Source: Branchiostoma floridae
Taxonomy: Eukaryota; Chordata; Leptocardii; Amphioxiformes; Branchiostomatidae
Direction: 5' to 3'
DNA: 64,000 bases
Assembly: GCF_000003815.2 (NCBI RefSeq)
Contig: NC_049989.1
Span: 6,956,734 to 7,020,733, forward strand
Shown: positions 21,696 through 32,367 of the stretch, piece after piece
Layout of the letters: each line of letters begins with the position of its first letter
Position numbering within the stretch: position 1 is the first letter of the stretch
The notes under the pieces: model-generated
What the model was told of the DNA's origin: nothing
What the model saw: the letters and a program-made list of their open reading frames with translations, nothing else
Databases searched by the model: none
Made by a program: the position numbers and the translations under genes

Positions 21696-22485
21696 GAGTT
21701 TTAGCGACTGTGTGACAGCAAGTGTTGTTTTCACCGGTGCCATACCATAACTGCTTGTTCAGTTTTTTTTCCCACTAGAAACCACGTCTTTTTGAAACGA
21801 GAGGATGGACCTGTTCAAGTAATCTTTACTGAATGGATGCTGCCTGTACATGAAGTAGAGATGGATCATTGTATCCCTCTTCGCTCGATCACCTGGCTCC
21901 GGCTAGGTGTACGAACACAAGAGAACCCTTTTAAAGTTTGGATCCGCTCAATGAGTACTTCGCTTGCTTCGGCGCTTTTCCATCACTCCTTAGGCCATGC
22001 TAAATTCTAGCTTCTAAGGGCGTCTGATAGTAGCCATTTTTGGGTAATGGATGCTCTTACGGTAGCAGTGGCAACGTTAGGGGCTCATTAAGTTCCACTC
22101 TATCGAACATTGATTTTCATTCCCCTCGTTCGCGCCTGCCTCAAGAAAGCTCATACGTTTTTGAATCCATGAAACTCGGGCCTTTGAAGTGGTCGTGAAG
22201 AAAGAGCATCTGCGCAGGTTCATCAGGTTGCAAGTGATCGAGAGTAATAGGATTGTTAGATTAGTGGATTCTGAGTGCAACAGGCATCCTTAACACCTTA
22301 CGCTTCAGTCCTGTAGTCATGTGATACTGATAATGGTTTTTCGCTTTCTAGCAGCAAATGTTCATGTGCATTTCAACAAGTCTCTTTTGCTAGCAATTGA
22401 TTTAAGGAGTCTATTTATTCTGCTTCCTTTCCTTGTAATTGACGAACGCCATTTTTGTCGATTGAATATTGTACATGTACGAGTA

Positions 22486-22522
<37 letters not shown>
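22486..22522. repeat. (CA)n(GA)n compound microsatellite
   Basis: About 15 bases of CA followed by 22 bases of GA. The GERERERE-type peptides read through it are artefacts. Confidence 0.97.
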
Positions 22523-24328
22523 ATTAGATGTAGATATATATGTATACCCTACAACAAGTGACGACAGTATCTTGTATATACAACAAGAAAGCTGCCACTG
22601 CAACCAACATAACAGGAAACTATTGTTTACAAAATACAGCAACATTCAAGCCTGTGTCGATAATAAGGATGATGACCCGCGCCATTCGTAACGATTGCGA
22701 CGAGCTTAAGCTGACATACAAAGGCAGTGGGTGAATAGCAAGGACGTGGGAGCAATCTGTTAAAGTCATCGTTAACGCGTTACTGCTAAGTGATATTAGC
22801 TGCGCACCATTATAAGTCCTGTTGAAATTGTCGTTAGAAGTGACAATTTTGTGACTGATGGCAGCCCGTGACATCATGAAGGTATTTCACTCATCAAAGT
22901 GGCCCACCTCTACCTGATGTGTGGCATTGCACACTTGAAGACCAACAGTAGCACAGAGGGAGGAACGATTCCCGAGCAAGCTAACGATTCCGACCTGGTT
23001 CTTGTGCTGCTACTACCCTGGGGGAACGATACGACACAACATGTTCAAGCCAGCCACATTCAGGTCGTACTCAATCAGAAACGGCTCTGTAATCAAAGTT
23101 CAGGGTTGGGTCCAACCTTAAAGAGTGTGGTGATTAGCTGAACGCTATACAAAGGCAATGTGGCTCGGCACTTGAATCACAGAACTTATATCAACAGCGC
23201 CAGTTGACATAAATAATTTCATTCACATGCCAAATAGGTACTTACAAACACTGGTCGACAATGTTCACTGAAGTCAGATGTTTTGCTATGTTTCCTACTA
23301 ACCAATGTCATAAATATGAAACTAATGTTACAGCATCAACACCCTACGGCACGATTACCTCGCCATCTGTCACTTAGCCAGATTACATGGCGCCTGGTTT
23401 CCTTGATGATTTGAAATGAAACAAGAGTCCGTAGGACATAATCATCTGTGAAGTACTTATGGTGTTTGTAATTAAAAGGATCTTGATTTATAGGTGCGAA
23501 GACACAGACAGAAACAAGTTGTTCAAACTTGAAGTATAAAAGACTCACCTTAGCATTCCATTTACCATCATTTACCATCTTGAAATCATAGTATTTGCTC
23601 ATGAAATATGGAAAATAAGGACTCCATTTGCATACTTGATTCATCTATTTCAGTTACATATGTCACATGTTTGAGAGTCTTATCATGAAATGCAGTGAAT
23701 CTAACTTTCTGGTTGAGGATAATCCAATTAGCGCTGACCCAACGATTCCATGAAGGAATGGGTGTTTTTTTTAAGTATTGCATTACCAATATGAATGCTA
23801 TTGTTTTTTAAACTACGTGCATTATCTCGCAGACGACATGCCATTCTATATATCGATGCAGCAGAATGATCGCTAGACATAGCTGCGAATGCCAGAACAT
23901 GACCAACTACAATACTCCTGCAAGAGGTAACCGTCTTCCCCGGAGGCTTCGGATAGTTACGATGCAATTGTTCCCGTAGATTGTTCCATGATGATCGGAG
24001 TGATTCGAACTGTAGATAATTGCATATTTATCTAGGTTGGCAGTCATTATACTCGTATCTTTGAATATTTTTCCAAGAACATTCCGCTAGAACGGGTAAG
24101 TTTGTTTCAATAACACTCTACATAAGAGCAGAGCCTAACGCCTTCTTGAATTGTTAAGAATGGCTTCCATTACTACCCTCGGAGTATCTTGGTTGAACTT
24201 CTTTTATTGGCAAGTGGTAAGATATTCTGTTAGAGTGATGGGTACTGCAAGCGATCTGTAACAGCGAGTTGATTTGTCCTCAATTGATGCTTTGCTGTCC
24301 ATATGGAATATGAACAGGAATGAAACGC

Positions 24329-24405
24329 ACAGTGGTCTCGTGGTTGGCATCGTTGCCTCGAACGGACCACGAAGTCGTTAGTTCGATGGGCACATAAAGG
24401 TGACT
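24329..24405 (+). mobile_element. tRNA-derived SINE head or degenerate tRNA-like sequence
   Basis: tggtctcgtggttgg resembles an A box and gttagttcgatggg (24377-24390) a B box, at tRNA-like spacing. The sequence does not fold as a clean cloverleaf by eye, so a SINE fragment is more likely than a tRNA gene. Confidence 0.45.
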
Positions 24406-26056
24406 TACACCCTAGCTGCTTCTAAGACGATCTTTGAGTGTTCCCGAAGCTGTAAGACAGTAAGTCTTTGCGTGTTTGCTGGTCATCCTTGACTCAAATG
24501 GGAAAATATTGAGATCATGTGGGGCCGACTGATAGCTTTCAAGTTCATACGTTATCGGTATGGCAGGTGATGTAACTTGACCTTCGCACAGTGTCGGTGG
24601 CAATCGGGTGAGGAACAGGCCCATATGTTTCATAAATCACCATAACAGTACCTATTAGACTTGTATGAGGTGACCCTACAGGTCGTAGTATTAGGTCGTA
24701 AGATCGGGCACATGAAGTTGCCTACGTCTTTAAATACTCCCAGTAGAATCTATAAGAAAGCGCCAAGTGTTACATATGTCTTAATGTACTTCTTCTTATT
24801 TCTCCGTATGCACGATTAACAAAGTAACAACATTACATATTCGCAGTTTGCTTACGAATGCAGAGTTTGTCGATGTTGTGACTATAGAGTTGTTACATGA
24901 ATCTTGTTGTGAAGAGGAGGAGTAATAAGCAACAGACAAGAAAAATAGACCACTTTGCTGTTTTCACTTCTATGGAGGCCATCAAAATGTTGGTGTCTTA
25001 TTGAAGAAAGAACTTGGATACTTTGACGACAATTCGCCTGAAAATTATCTTGTGACCATCCATATGCTATACAGAAGGCCAACAAAGCAAGTAGACGTGA
25101 ATCTAATATAAAACTTTACCAAGTTCGATATAGTAACGGTTTGGGTATATTTGTTACTACATAATCCATTATTGTGAGTGATATGTATCATTCAGCTTGG
25201 CAAATGTCACAAAACTGCATTTGACAACTTTTGATAGATCTGCCAGAAGAGATAGAATGATTCCCTTTTTCCCCCTGCAAAATCGTTGACCTGTAACGAC
25301 CAAATAGAGCCACCACAATATGCAGCATATCTGCACTCGTCATGATAACGCTTAGGCCACGACCTGCGATGAGTAGGAACTGAAGGGACCTACTAACAAC
25401 TACTACAAGAAAATGTTTTCTATTATGTTGGGCGGACATCAATCTTGCATCATGTATGGTATAGAATCTTGAACTATTACCAAAAGTGTTGAGCTTTTAG
25501 GTGAAACATTATAGACAGTGCAAATTTGGGGAAATTGTAGCTTAGTCCACGTCCACACAAATTTCATTCTTTGGCCCTGGAACATTGAAATGTAGACAAC
25601 TGTGTGTATTTCAATCGTTACAAATGCAGAAGCAACAGAAAGATAGAAACTAGCTTTCACGTCTGGTGCTTTTCTAACCAATTGCCTATATTTCATGATA
25701 TGAATATCGTTAGATTGAACTTTGCAGAAGAAATAAGGACATTCATTCATAACATAACTACAATTACATTGCATTACATTACACAGTTCCTGACATTAGC
25801 TAAAAGCAATTACAACTAGAAAGGCCGACATTTGCTTAAGAGCAAATACAGCATATTTCAGCCATACCCCTTCCCACGCAACATTGGACTGTTCCAAATC
25901 ACCCCTGCGCAAAAATGGAACATCCTCTTAACAGTACATTATCCCCCAAAGTGGACTGGTATTGTGAATTGATTCCAGGTAAAGACAGAGCTTGCTTCTA
26001 TTTTTCAGAAAATGACAATAATCACACCTTCCATTCAGAAAATTTTCATCATGACT

Positions 26057-26099
26057 GAAAATTGTTGAATGACATCATGTAATGTCATTAACAATTTTC
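26057..26099. other. Strong hairpin-forming inverted repeat
   Basis: gaaaattgtt (26057-26066) pairs with aacaattttc (26090-26099), and aatgacat (26068-26075) pairs with atgtcatt (26082-26089). This gives an 18-bp stem with one bulged G and a six-base loop. It could be a tiny MITE relic, a fold-back RNA, or chance in AT-rich DNA. Confidence 0.6.
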
Positions 26100-27109
26100 G
26101 ATAACTAGGTGTAAGTTTAAAAAAGTATAAGCTCCTTGTGATGTTGGTACATTTATTATTGCAGTGAACTTTTTTTATTCAAGTAGGGAATACGATTTAA
26201 TAATTATCAAGCAGGTGCAGGTACTGTAGGAGCGTTTGTTTTCTTCAAGCTGTAAAACTGTTAAACTGTTTTACTTTGTATGCAATCAGCCATTGAGCCT
26301 ATTCTTATTTTAGTTTAAGAACTCAGTCCTGCCAGACCCGGAAGATACGATTGAACCTTGTTCGAGGATTTCTTTCGTCTGTCTGGTCAGTCTGTTCATA
26401 CCCTGGCGCTGAGAGTGTTTTATTGGGCTGAAACTCTGGCAGTTTAAAGTTACTTACAATTTAAATGTTCAAAGTTTATGTCAAACAACAACAGCACTAG
26501 GAACACATACATTTGCTCTGGAGAAAATACAGCAGTTTTCGCAAGTTCCAGTCCAGTGATAGAAATGTGGCCACTATAGACAGGTGGTCACTATAGAGAA
26601 AAATGCTGATCTATTGACTAGGAGCCATACGTTACACATGATTTCAGTACACTGATCATTAATCATATAAACATTGCACAGGTAAGCCAATTGTTTAGAT
26701 GTACAATTAAGTTCAAATAATTCTGAAGAGAAATATTGATGAGAAAATAATCATTCTCGCCACTGTCTAACTTATAATTACGTATCAAAACTAAACGCAG
26801 ATTTTCTAACTAACGCACCTTTCGCCGACTTCATCAAAGGACCGCCGGCTATCAATCAAACACGGCTGTTGATTAGACTTAGAGTTTCAAACAATCATGT
26901 GCTGTGTGCCAGTTGACAGCGAACTTCATGCTACGTGATGTTTTACATTGCTTGGACCTTCTTTCCTACAGCGGTGCTTCTACAAAATATTTAGACTGGA
27001 ATACTGAGTCCCACATGTTTTATAGAATAGAATTTGACGCAGAACAGCGTTTTTTGCTGGGTATTTTTCTTGAAACATGTCCATGGGAATATCAGCGAGG
27101 CGGCGACGT

Positions 27110-27835
27110 AGGGATATCAGACCGTCAACAAAAGTCGCACGGCGCAGCGAAGATACTAGCGCTATAAATAATCGCTTCAACTAAGGATGGCAACCCGTAC
27201 AATATTTTTGCATACTGTTGAGCTAAGTAAAGTTTGTTGTTTATGAGGTTTTAGTTGTCTTTGAAGCTTTGACCCGAAATATTTTAAAGTCAAACTGCTG
27301 AAGAGAAGTAAGTGACTGCTACGATTATCGTAGATATGGCCCTAAAAAAACTGATAAAAGAAGCCTTCTCAATAGTCTAAAATGCAAGAGCTTCCGGGGG
27401 GGGGGGGGCTTCGCCCACCTGGGTCCCCCCCACAGTGGCCCTGCCCCTGGACCCCGCCAGGGACATTCGGCGGCCCCCGGACCCCTGTCCGACGCTTTGA
27501 AAAAATCCTGGCGAGAAGTCTGTACGGCCTGAGTCTTCAAGTTAACGTATTGTGTGGTCCCGCTTATGAATATTAATTAGCCTTCGCTTTCCTCTTCGCT
27601 GATTGGCTGAACCATTAATTGAATTAACTCTTCCTGCCGGCTAGACGCAGGTGCAGATGTCGGCTCTGTGGGGTGAACGTCCGAAAGGTCATGGCATGGA
27701 GAACGAAAGAAAACCAATTTCCCCTAAAAAAAGTGCTGTAATTAAGCCTTTTACAGTACTTTATGCCAAAAATTTTACTTGGATCATTTTACCAACTATC
27801 TTATGCCTATCTATACCAAATGTTACTCATATCAG
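27110..27835 (+). repeat. Tandem duplicated repeat element, unit 1
   Basis: Shares its order of blocks with 27863-28440: agaccgtcaacaa, then aagagaagt...agtgactgct, then aatagtctaaaatgc, then the GC-rich cttcgc segment, cgcttatgaatattaattag, cctcttcgctgattggct, atttcccct and gcctatctataccaaat. It carries an extra G13/C7-rich stretch (27396-27480). The ORFs inside are not recognisable proteins. Confidence 0.8.
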
Positions 27836-27862
27836 GGTACAGGGGTGCAAAATATACCGTTA

Positions 27863-28440
27863 TAAGACCGTCAACAACAGTCGCACGGAGCTAACAGCGC
27901 AGCGAAAATACCATCGCTAGCGTTTCAACTTCGGATAACAAGTTATAAGTACTGTTGAACTCAGTAACGTTAAAGTTTGTTTTTAGTTGCCTTTGACGGT
28001 TTGACCTGAAATAGTGTTACGCTAAACTCCTGAAGAGAAGTTAAGTGACTGCTGCGATTATCATAGATATGCCCCTAAGAACTGATACAATATAAAGCCT
28101 TCTGAATAGTCTAAAATGCGAGAGCCTTAGGCGAGCTTCGCTCCCCCTGGCGGGAACACTGCTATATACGGGATCATGAGGCCCCGCTTATGAATATTAA
28201 TTAGCCTTTTGGCCTCCTCTTCGCTGATTGGCTAGGTCTTTGATTCAATTAACTCTCCGGCTGACGCGCACAGGTGTGGCTCTGTGCGGGGTCACGGAAG
28301 GTCACGTCAGGAGGCCAAAAGAAAACAAATTTCCCCTCAGAAAAGTGCCAAAATTAATCATTTTAAAGTTGTTTATGTCAAAAATTTGACTTGAATCTTG
28401 TTACCAAGTATCTAATGCCTATCTATACCAAATTTCAGCT
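27863..28440 (+). repeat. Tandem duplicated repeat element, unit 2
   Basis: Second unit, shorter in its GC-rich middle. It runs straight into the 163-bp array and ends at atctataccaaatttcag, which is itself the start of the array unit. Confidence 0.8.
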
Positions 28441-28982
28441 CATTCGATTGCAATACCAAGGTACAGGAGCCAAAAGTGTCCTTTTTTGGTCAAAAATTGG
28501 TCAAAAAATCGCAAAAATAAGCATTTTGTTGTACTGTACACCAAAAGTGTTATTGAATTTATATGGGGGCATTATCAAGGCACATCTCTGTCAAATTTCA
28601 GCTCATTTGGTTGTAATACCAGGGTACAGGGGCCAAAAGTGTCCTTTTTTGGTCAAAAATTGGTCAAAAAATCGCAAAAATAAGCATTTTGTTGTACTGT
28701 ACACCAAAAGTGTTATCGAATTTATATGGGAGCATTATCAAGGCACATCTCTGTCAAATTTCAGCTCATTTGGTTGTAATACCAGGGTACAGGGGCCAAA
28801 AGTGTCCTTTTTTGGTCAAAAATTGGTCAAAAAATCGCAAAAATAAGCATTTTGTTGTACTGTACAACAAAAGTGTTATCGAATTTATATGGGAGCATTA
28901 TCAAGGCACATCTCTGTCAAATTTCAGCTCATTTGGTTGTAATACCAGGGTACAGGGGCCAAAATATACAGTTTTGGTCTAA
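28427..28982 (+). repeat. 163-bp tandem array, about 3.4 units
   Basis: Starts of the aaatttcagctcatt block lie near 28428, 28591, 28754 and 28917, each 163 bases apart. Units are nearly identical. Because 163 is not a multiple of three, the repetitive 151-codon frame at 28391-28846 reads each unit in a different frame, so it is not a protein repeat. Confidence 0.95.
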
Positions 28983-29139
28983 AATTGACCAAAAAATCTC
29001 AATAAAATCATTTTAGAGGCAGATATGAAAATACTGAGAAAAAAGCATCAAGGTATTGGCCCATTCTACCCCTGTGCCAAATTTCAGGTCATTCGGTCCA
29101 GGAACGGCGGAGATGAATCACTTTGAAGATTTGACAGGA

Positions 29140-29168
29140 GAAAGAAAGAAAGAAAGAAAGAAAGAAAC
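29140..29168. repeat. (GAAA)n tail of the 27.1-29.2 kb element
   Basis: Seven GAAA units follow a segment (29070-29130) that shares the caaatttcaggtcattcgg block with the 163-bp units. This suggests that the tract is the 3' tail of the whole composite element. Confidence 0.85.
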
Positions 29169-30547
29169 ATTACGAATACAATATATTTCACCATACTATG
29201 TATGGCTGAAATATAATTAGGTGAGTGAATAAGTACCATGCTACGGAACACGACGGTTATAGGTTTTCATAAAAGCCAACTAATTATGATGTTTCTTAAG
29301 GCGGATGAACGAATAGTCGTGACGGAAGTACACTGCATGGGGGCCCAGAAAGTCACTATCCTGTGTTTGCTGGGCATACATATCAGCCAAAGCAAACCTC
29401 CACCTTTATAATGTTAGCTGAAAAAACTGACTCTCAAATCCAGTTAATAACATTTGATTGAATGATTTTGTGATAACCTGAAGGGTGATTACAAATTTGT
29501 TTCAAGTGAACGTATGCAACAATAACCCTTTTCCATATTTCATGTCTTAAGCAGAAAATCCCCGCGCGTATCGCGTCCCTACAGTAACATTTCTTGCCAA
29601 CAAACATCAAAGGCAGAGCCGGGGACAACCTGCAGCGTCGGTGCTTAACACTGATGTTACGGGACAGAGATGGATGAGGGCCCTAAAGTCTCCGTATTTT
29701 CATATCAAAGACTACCCAGTTTCTCCTCTCCCCACGAGATCGGTTAATAGGCCGGTGATGGGCGTGATAAGGACGTGACTGACGTGTCTTCTCTCCGTTC
29801 AGCCGTTATTACGCCTGCCCCGAAACAGACACTTGCAGGCAAGGGTCGCACTTTGAACTGCACGTATGATTAATATCCAGGGGCTCACTGAAAGGACTTT
29901 AACCCCTGTTGAGTTCATATTGCAGGCCAACATCACATGCTGGGAAAAGTTTTCTTCCCACACTTATATTGGACCCATGGACGGCATCACCTCAATTTGT
30001 GACGTAACGGAACAAGGAGATATGAGATGAAATATTGACAGAAGTAGTGAATGATCTTTTCACCACGTGTATGCATTACGTTCATCGGACTGCCCTGTGC
30101 ATGCATTCTCCATACATCAATTGCTGTAAGTCTATACCTTTAAAGCAAAGCTACAGAGAAGTTGTAACATACAAGTTGTTAGAAACTTAGAAGGTTTCTT
30201 AGTTTTAAGGAGTTCGCTGTTAATAATTATTAGTCATGTACACGGAGTTTACACGTTATGCACGCTGCTTTGCACCTAAGGCCACATTGATTTGATTATA
30301 TGGATGACATCCGCGCGCGCACCAATTTTCGGCCCTTTCCAAAAAAAAAAAAAGTTTTCGAGCACACAATAAATTGTGCAAAGCAGCTGTAAAATGAGCA
30401 CAAATATTCCGTAGATTGAAAAAAAAACAGATAACTAATGCCATAGAATGCCAAAATGAATCTTAAGTCAAAGAATGAGATGTGAAAGGACAGAGAAAGA
30501 AAAAAAATCTATTGTTGGTTGGGGGAGGTACCAGTACAGAAAATTCA

Positions 30548-30581
30548 GGTCCAGAGGATCATTTCCAGGTCTGGACCTGAA
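30548..30581. other. Short inverted repeat caggtccaga / tctggacctg
   Basis: Two perfect 10-base arms are separated by 14 bases. They lie in a stretch (30520-31110) that looks repetitive (poly-T runs, cgctcgctcgcatcac), but no second copy is in this window to confirm it. Confidence 0.6.
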
Positions 30582-31484
30582 CCTGATTGTCTGTGGAAAC
30601 TTGAGAACAGGCAATACTCAAAACAATGGTAATTGGTCAATGTTGCTACAAAGAAATCTGTTTGGTGGATTATTGGACTCCCACTGCATTTTAAAATCCC
30701 ATCTCCGTGGAATAAAGGTTAACTGTCTCTGTACCTTTGACTATAGAAACTTGGTTTAATTGACTATAAACTCTACTTGACTTCGCTCTTGTTAGACCCC
30801 AAATGGCTGCCGACATAGTGTGTCCATTTTGTAATTGGCGAAACCTGTTCCTCTGTTTTGTTTTTTTCAGGTCTGTTTTTTTTCGGATTGGTCCAAGAAG
30901 AAAAAATGTTTTGCACTCGTATGATGTACTGGTCCCTACACCTAACTGTTGGTGTACCATACTATGTGTGTTTAGTCCTATGTTCAACCTTCCTGGCCAC
31001 TTTGATTTCATACTGAAGGCAACATTTTTTTTTGGCCAAACTTTTTTTTTATTCGCTCGCTCGCATCACTTTTGGAGTTCCCGGAGGATGTCATCCATAT
31101 AATCAAATCAACATGGCCTAATGGTAAGCCGCAAGTTGTGACTTGTGTTCTCTCATCTCCTTTAAGCCTTTAAACACAGCAACCAGTCGGTACTAACCTC
31201 TACTTAAAATCATGCTCATCTAGAAGCAAGGTTAACCGTGCGGGTGTAACACTGCACATTACAACCAGTGTACTGTAAAATGCAATGCCGCTTGATCTGA
31301 TGACAGCTAAGCTAACCGTGATCTTTTGGTAAGTTTAGAGTTCCCGCGAGCTACGTAACATGCATCACAAACACGCAGTCATTAAAAGCATGCTGCTCTG
31401 ACTCTTGGCTAGCTATCCACCGACAGAATCTATAAAAGGCAATGGATAACACGCTTCCTGCAGTTACAGAGTAGAGAGGAGATT

Positions 31485-31560
31485 ACGCTCATGAGCTAGG
31501 CGATTCGGATTCAAGTCGCGGGGCGTGCCGCCCAAACTTGGGAAAGATAAGTCCGTGTGT
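31485..31560 (+). mobile_element. Diverged tRNA-derived SINE copy
   Basis: A B-box-like ggattcaagtc (31507-31517) is followed by aacttgggaaaga, a diverged form of the cccttgggaaaggcac block of the SINE at 13250. The A box is degenerate. Confidence 0.5.
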
Positions 31561-32302
31561 GTTTAGATAGATAGATGGTTTATTGCGCAACAATTGCATC
31601 AGTGACAATGTATGGCAATGTATATGATGAATCTAACAAAGCACTATTAACTATTATATATATTAACTAAGTGAGACCAGTTGATATATTTATTCAAACG
31701 GTGTCAATATAAGGCACAGAGAGCCAGTTACATGGCACCTTTCAAGAGGAAAGGGCAACGGAACTTTTGTTTGACGTTTATTATCCCAGCGAGGCAAACT
31801 AATCCTCTGAAACGGAATCCAAATATAGACAAGCAGACCACCAACTAAGTTGACACTCTTTCCGGGTATTCAAATGGTGTGCAAGAATTTCGAAGCCATC
31901 CAATTAGAACAAATCCGCCTAATACGTCTGATTGTGTTGTCTAATAAGACTATGATAGGCAAGTTAAGAAGAGCTTTTCAAATTCCTCCTAGATTCTTTC
32001 CCACTGGGAAGTATATTTGTTAGTCAATCATTACGATGTCAGCTCTTGCCACCTGGAGAGTGCCAGAGAGTTCACTTACCTTGGAGGTCTGAAAACCTGG
32101 TGGGTCGATTCTGCTCCCAGAGATCAACAGTTGGCATGAGAAGGCTCGGTGATGTCCCCAAGGGACTGATCAGAATGTTGTTCCCATTGTACCGGGATTC
32201 TTGGCACAGATCAATTAAAGTATCATGCCAGTATGTATGACTCACGATCTTGACCACTTGTCTTAACCACACACGCACACGTGCGCAAGCACATGTATAC
32301 GG

Positions 32303-32303
<1 letters not shown>

Positions 32304-32359
<56 letters not shown>
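32304..32359. repeat. (CA)n microsatellite, 56 bp
   Basis: An uninterrupted CA run. The poly-Val/Cys and poly-Thr/His ORFs across it are artefacts. Confidence 0.98.

Positions 32360-32367
<8 letters not shown>

Larger units (their letters stand above)
21700..27100. other. Gene-poor spacer
   Basis: Contains the CA/GA tract (22486), a tRNA-like SINE piece (24329) and the hairpin at 26057. A run of minus-strand frames at 23336-23967 reads protein-like in pieces but matches nothing I know. Confidence 0.5.

Noticed and set aside
28391-28846. 151-codon repetitive ORF
   Set aside because: Produced by a 163-bp tandem array read in shifting frames; no constant protein repeat.
30475-31102. Overlapping ORFs of about 100 codons on both strands
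   Set aside because: Sequence looks like a dispersed repeat (poly-T runs, short inverted repeat); no protein family recognised.
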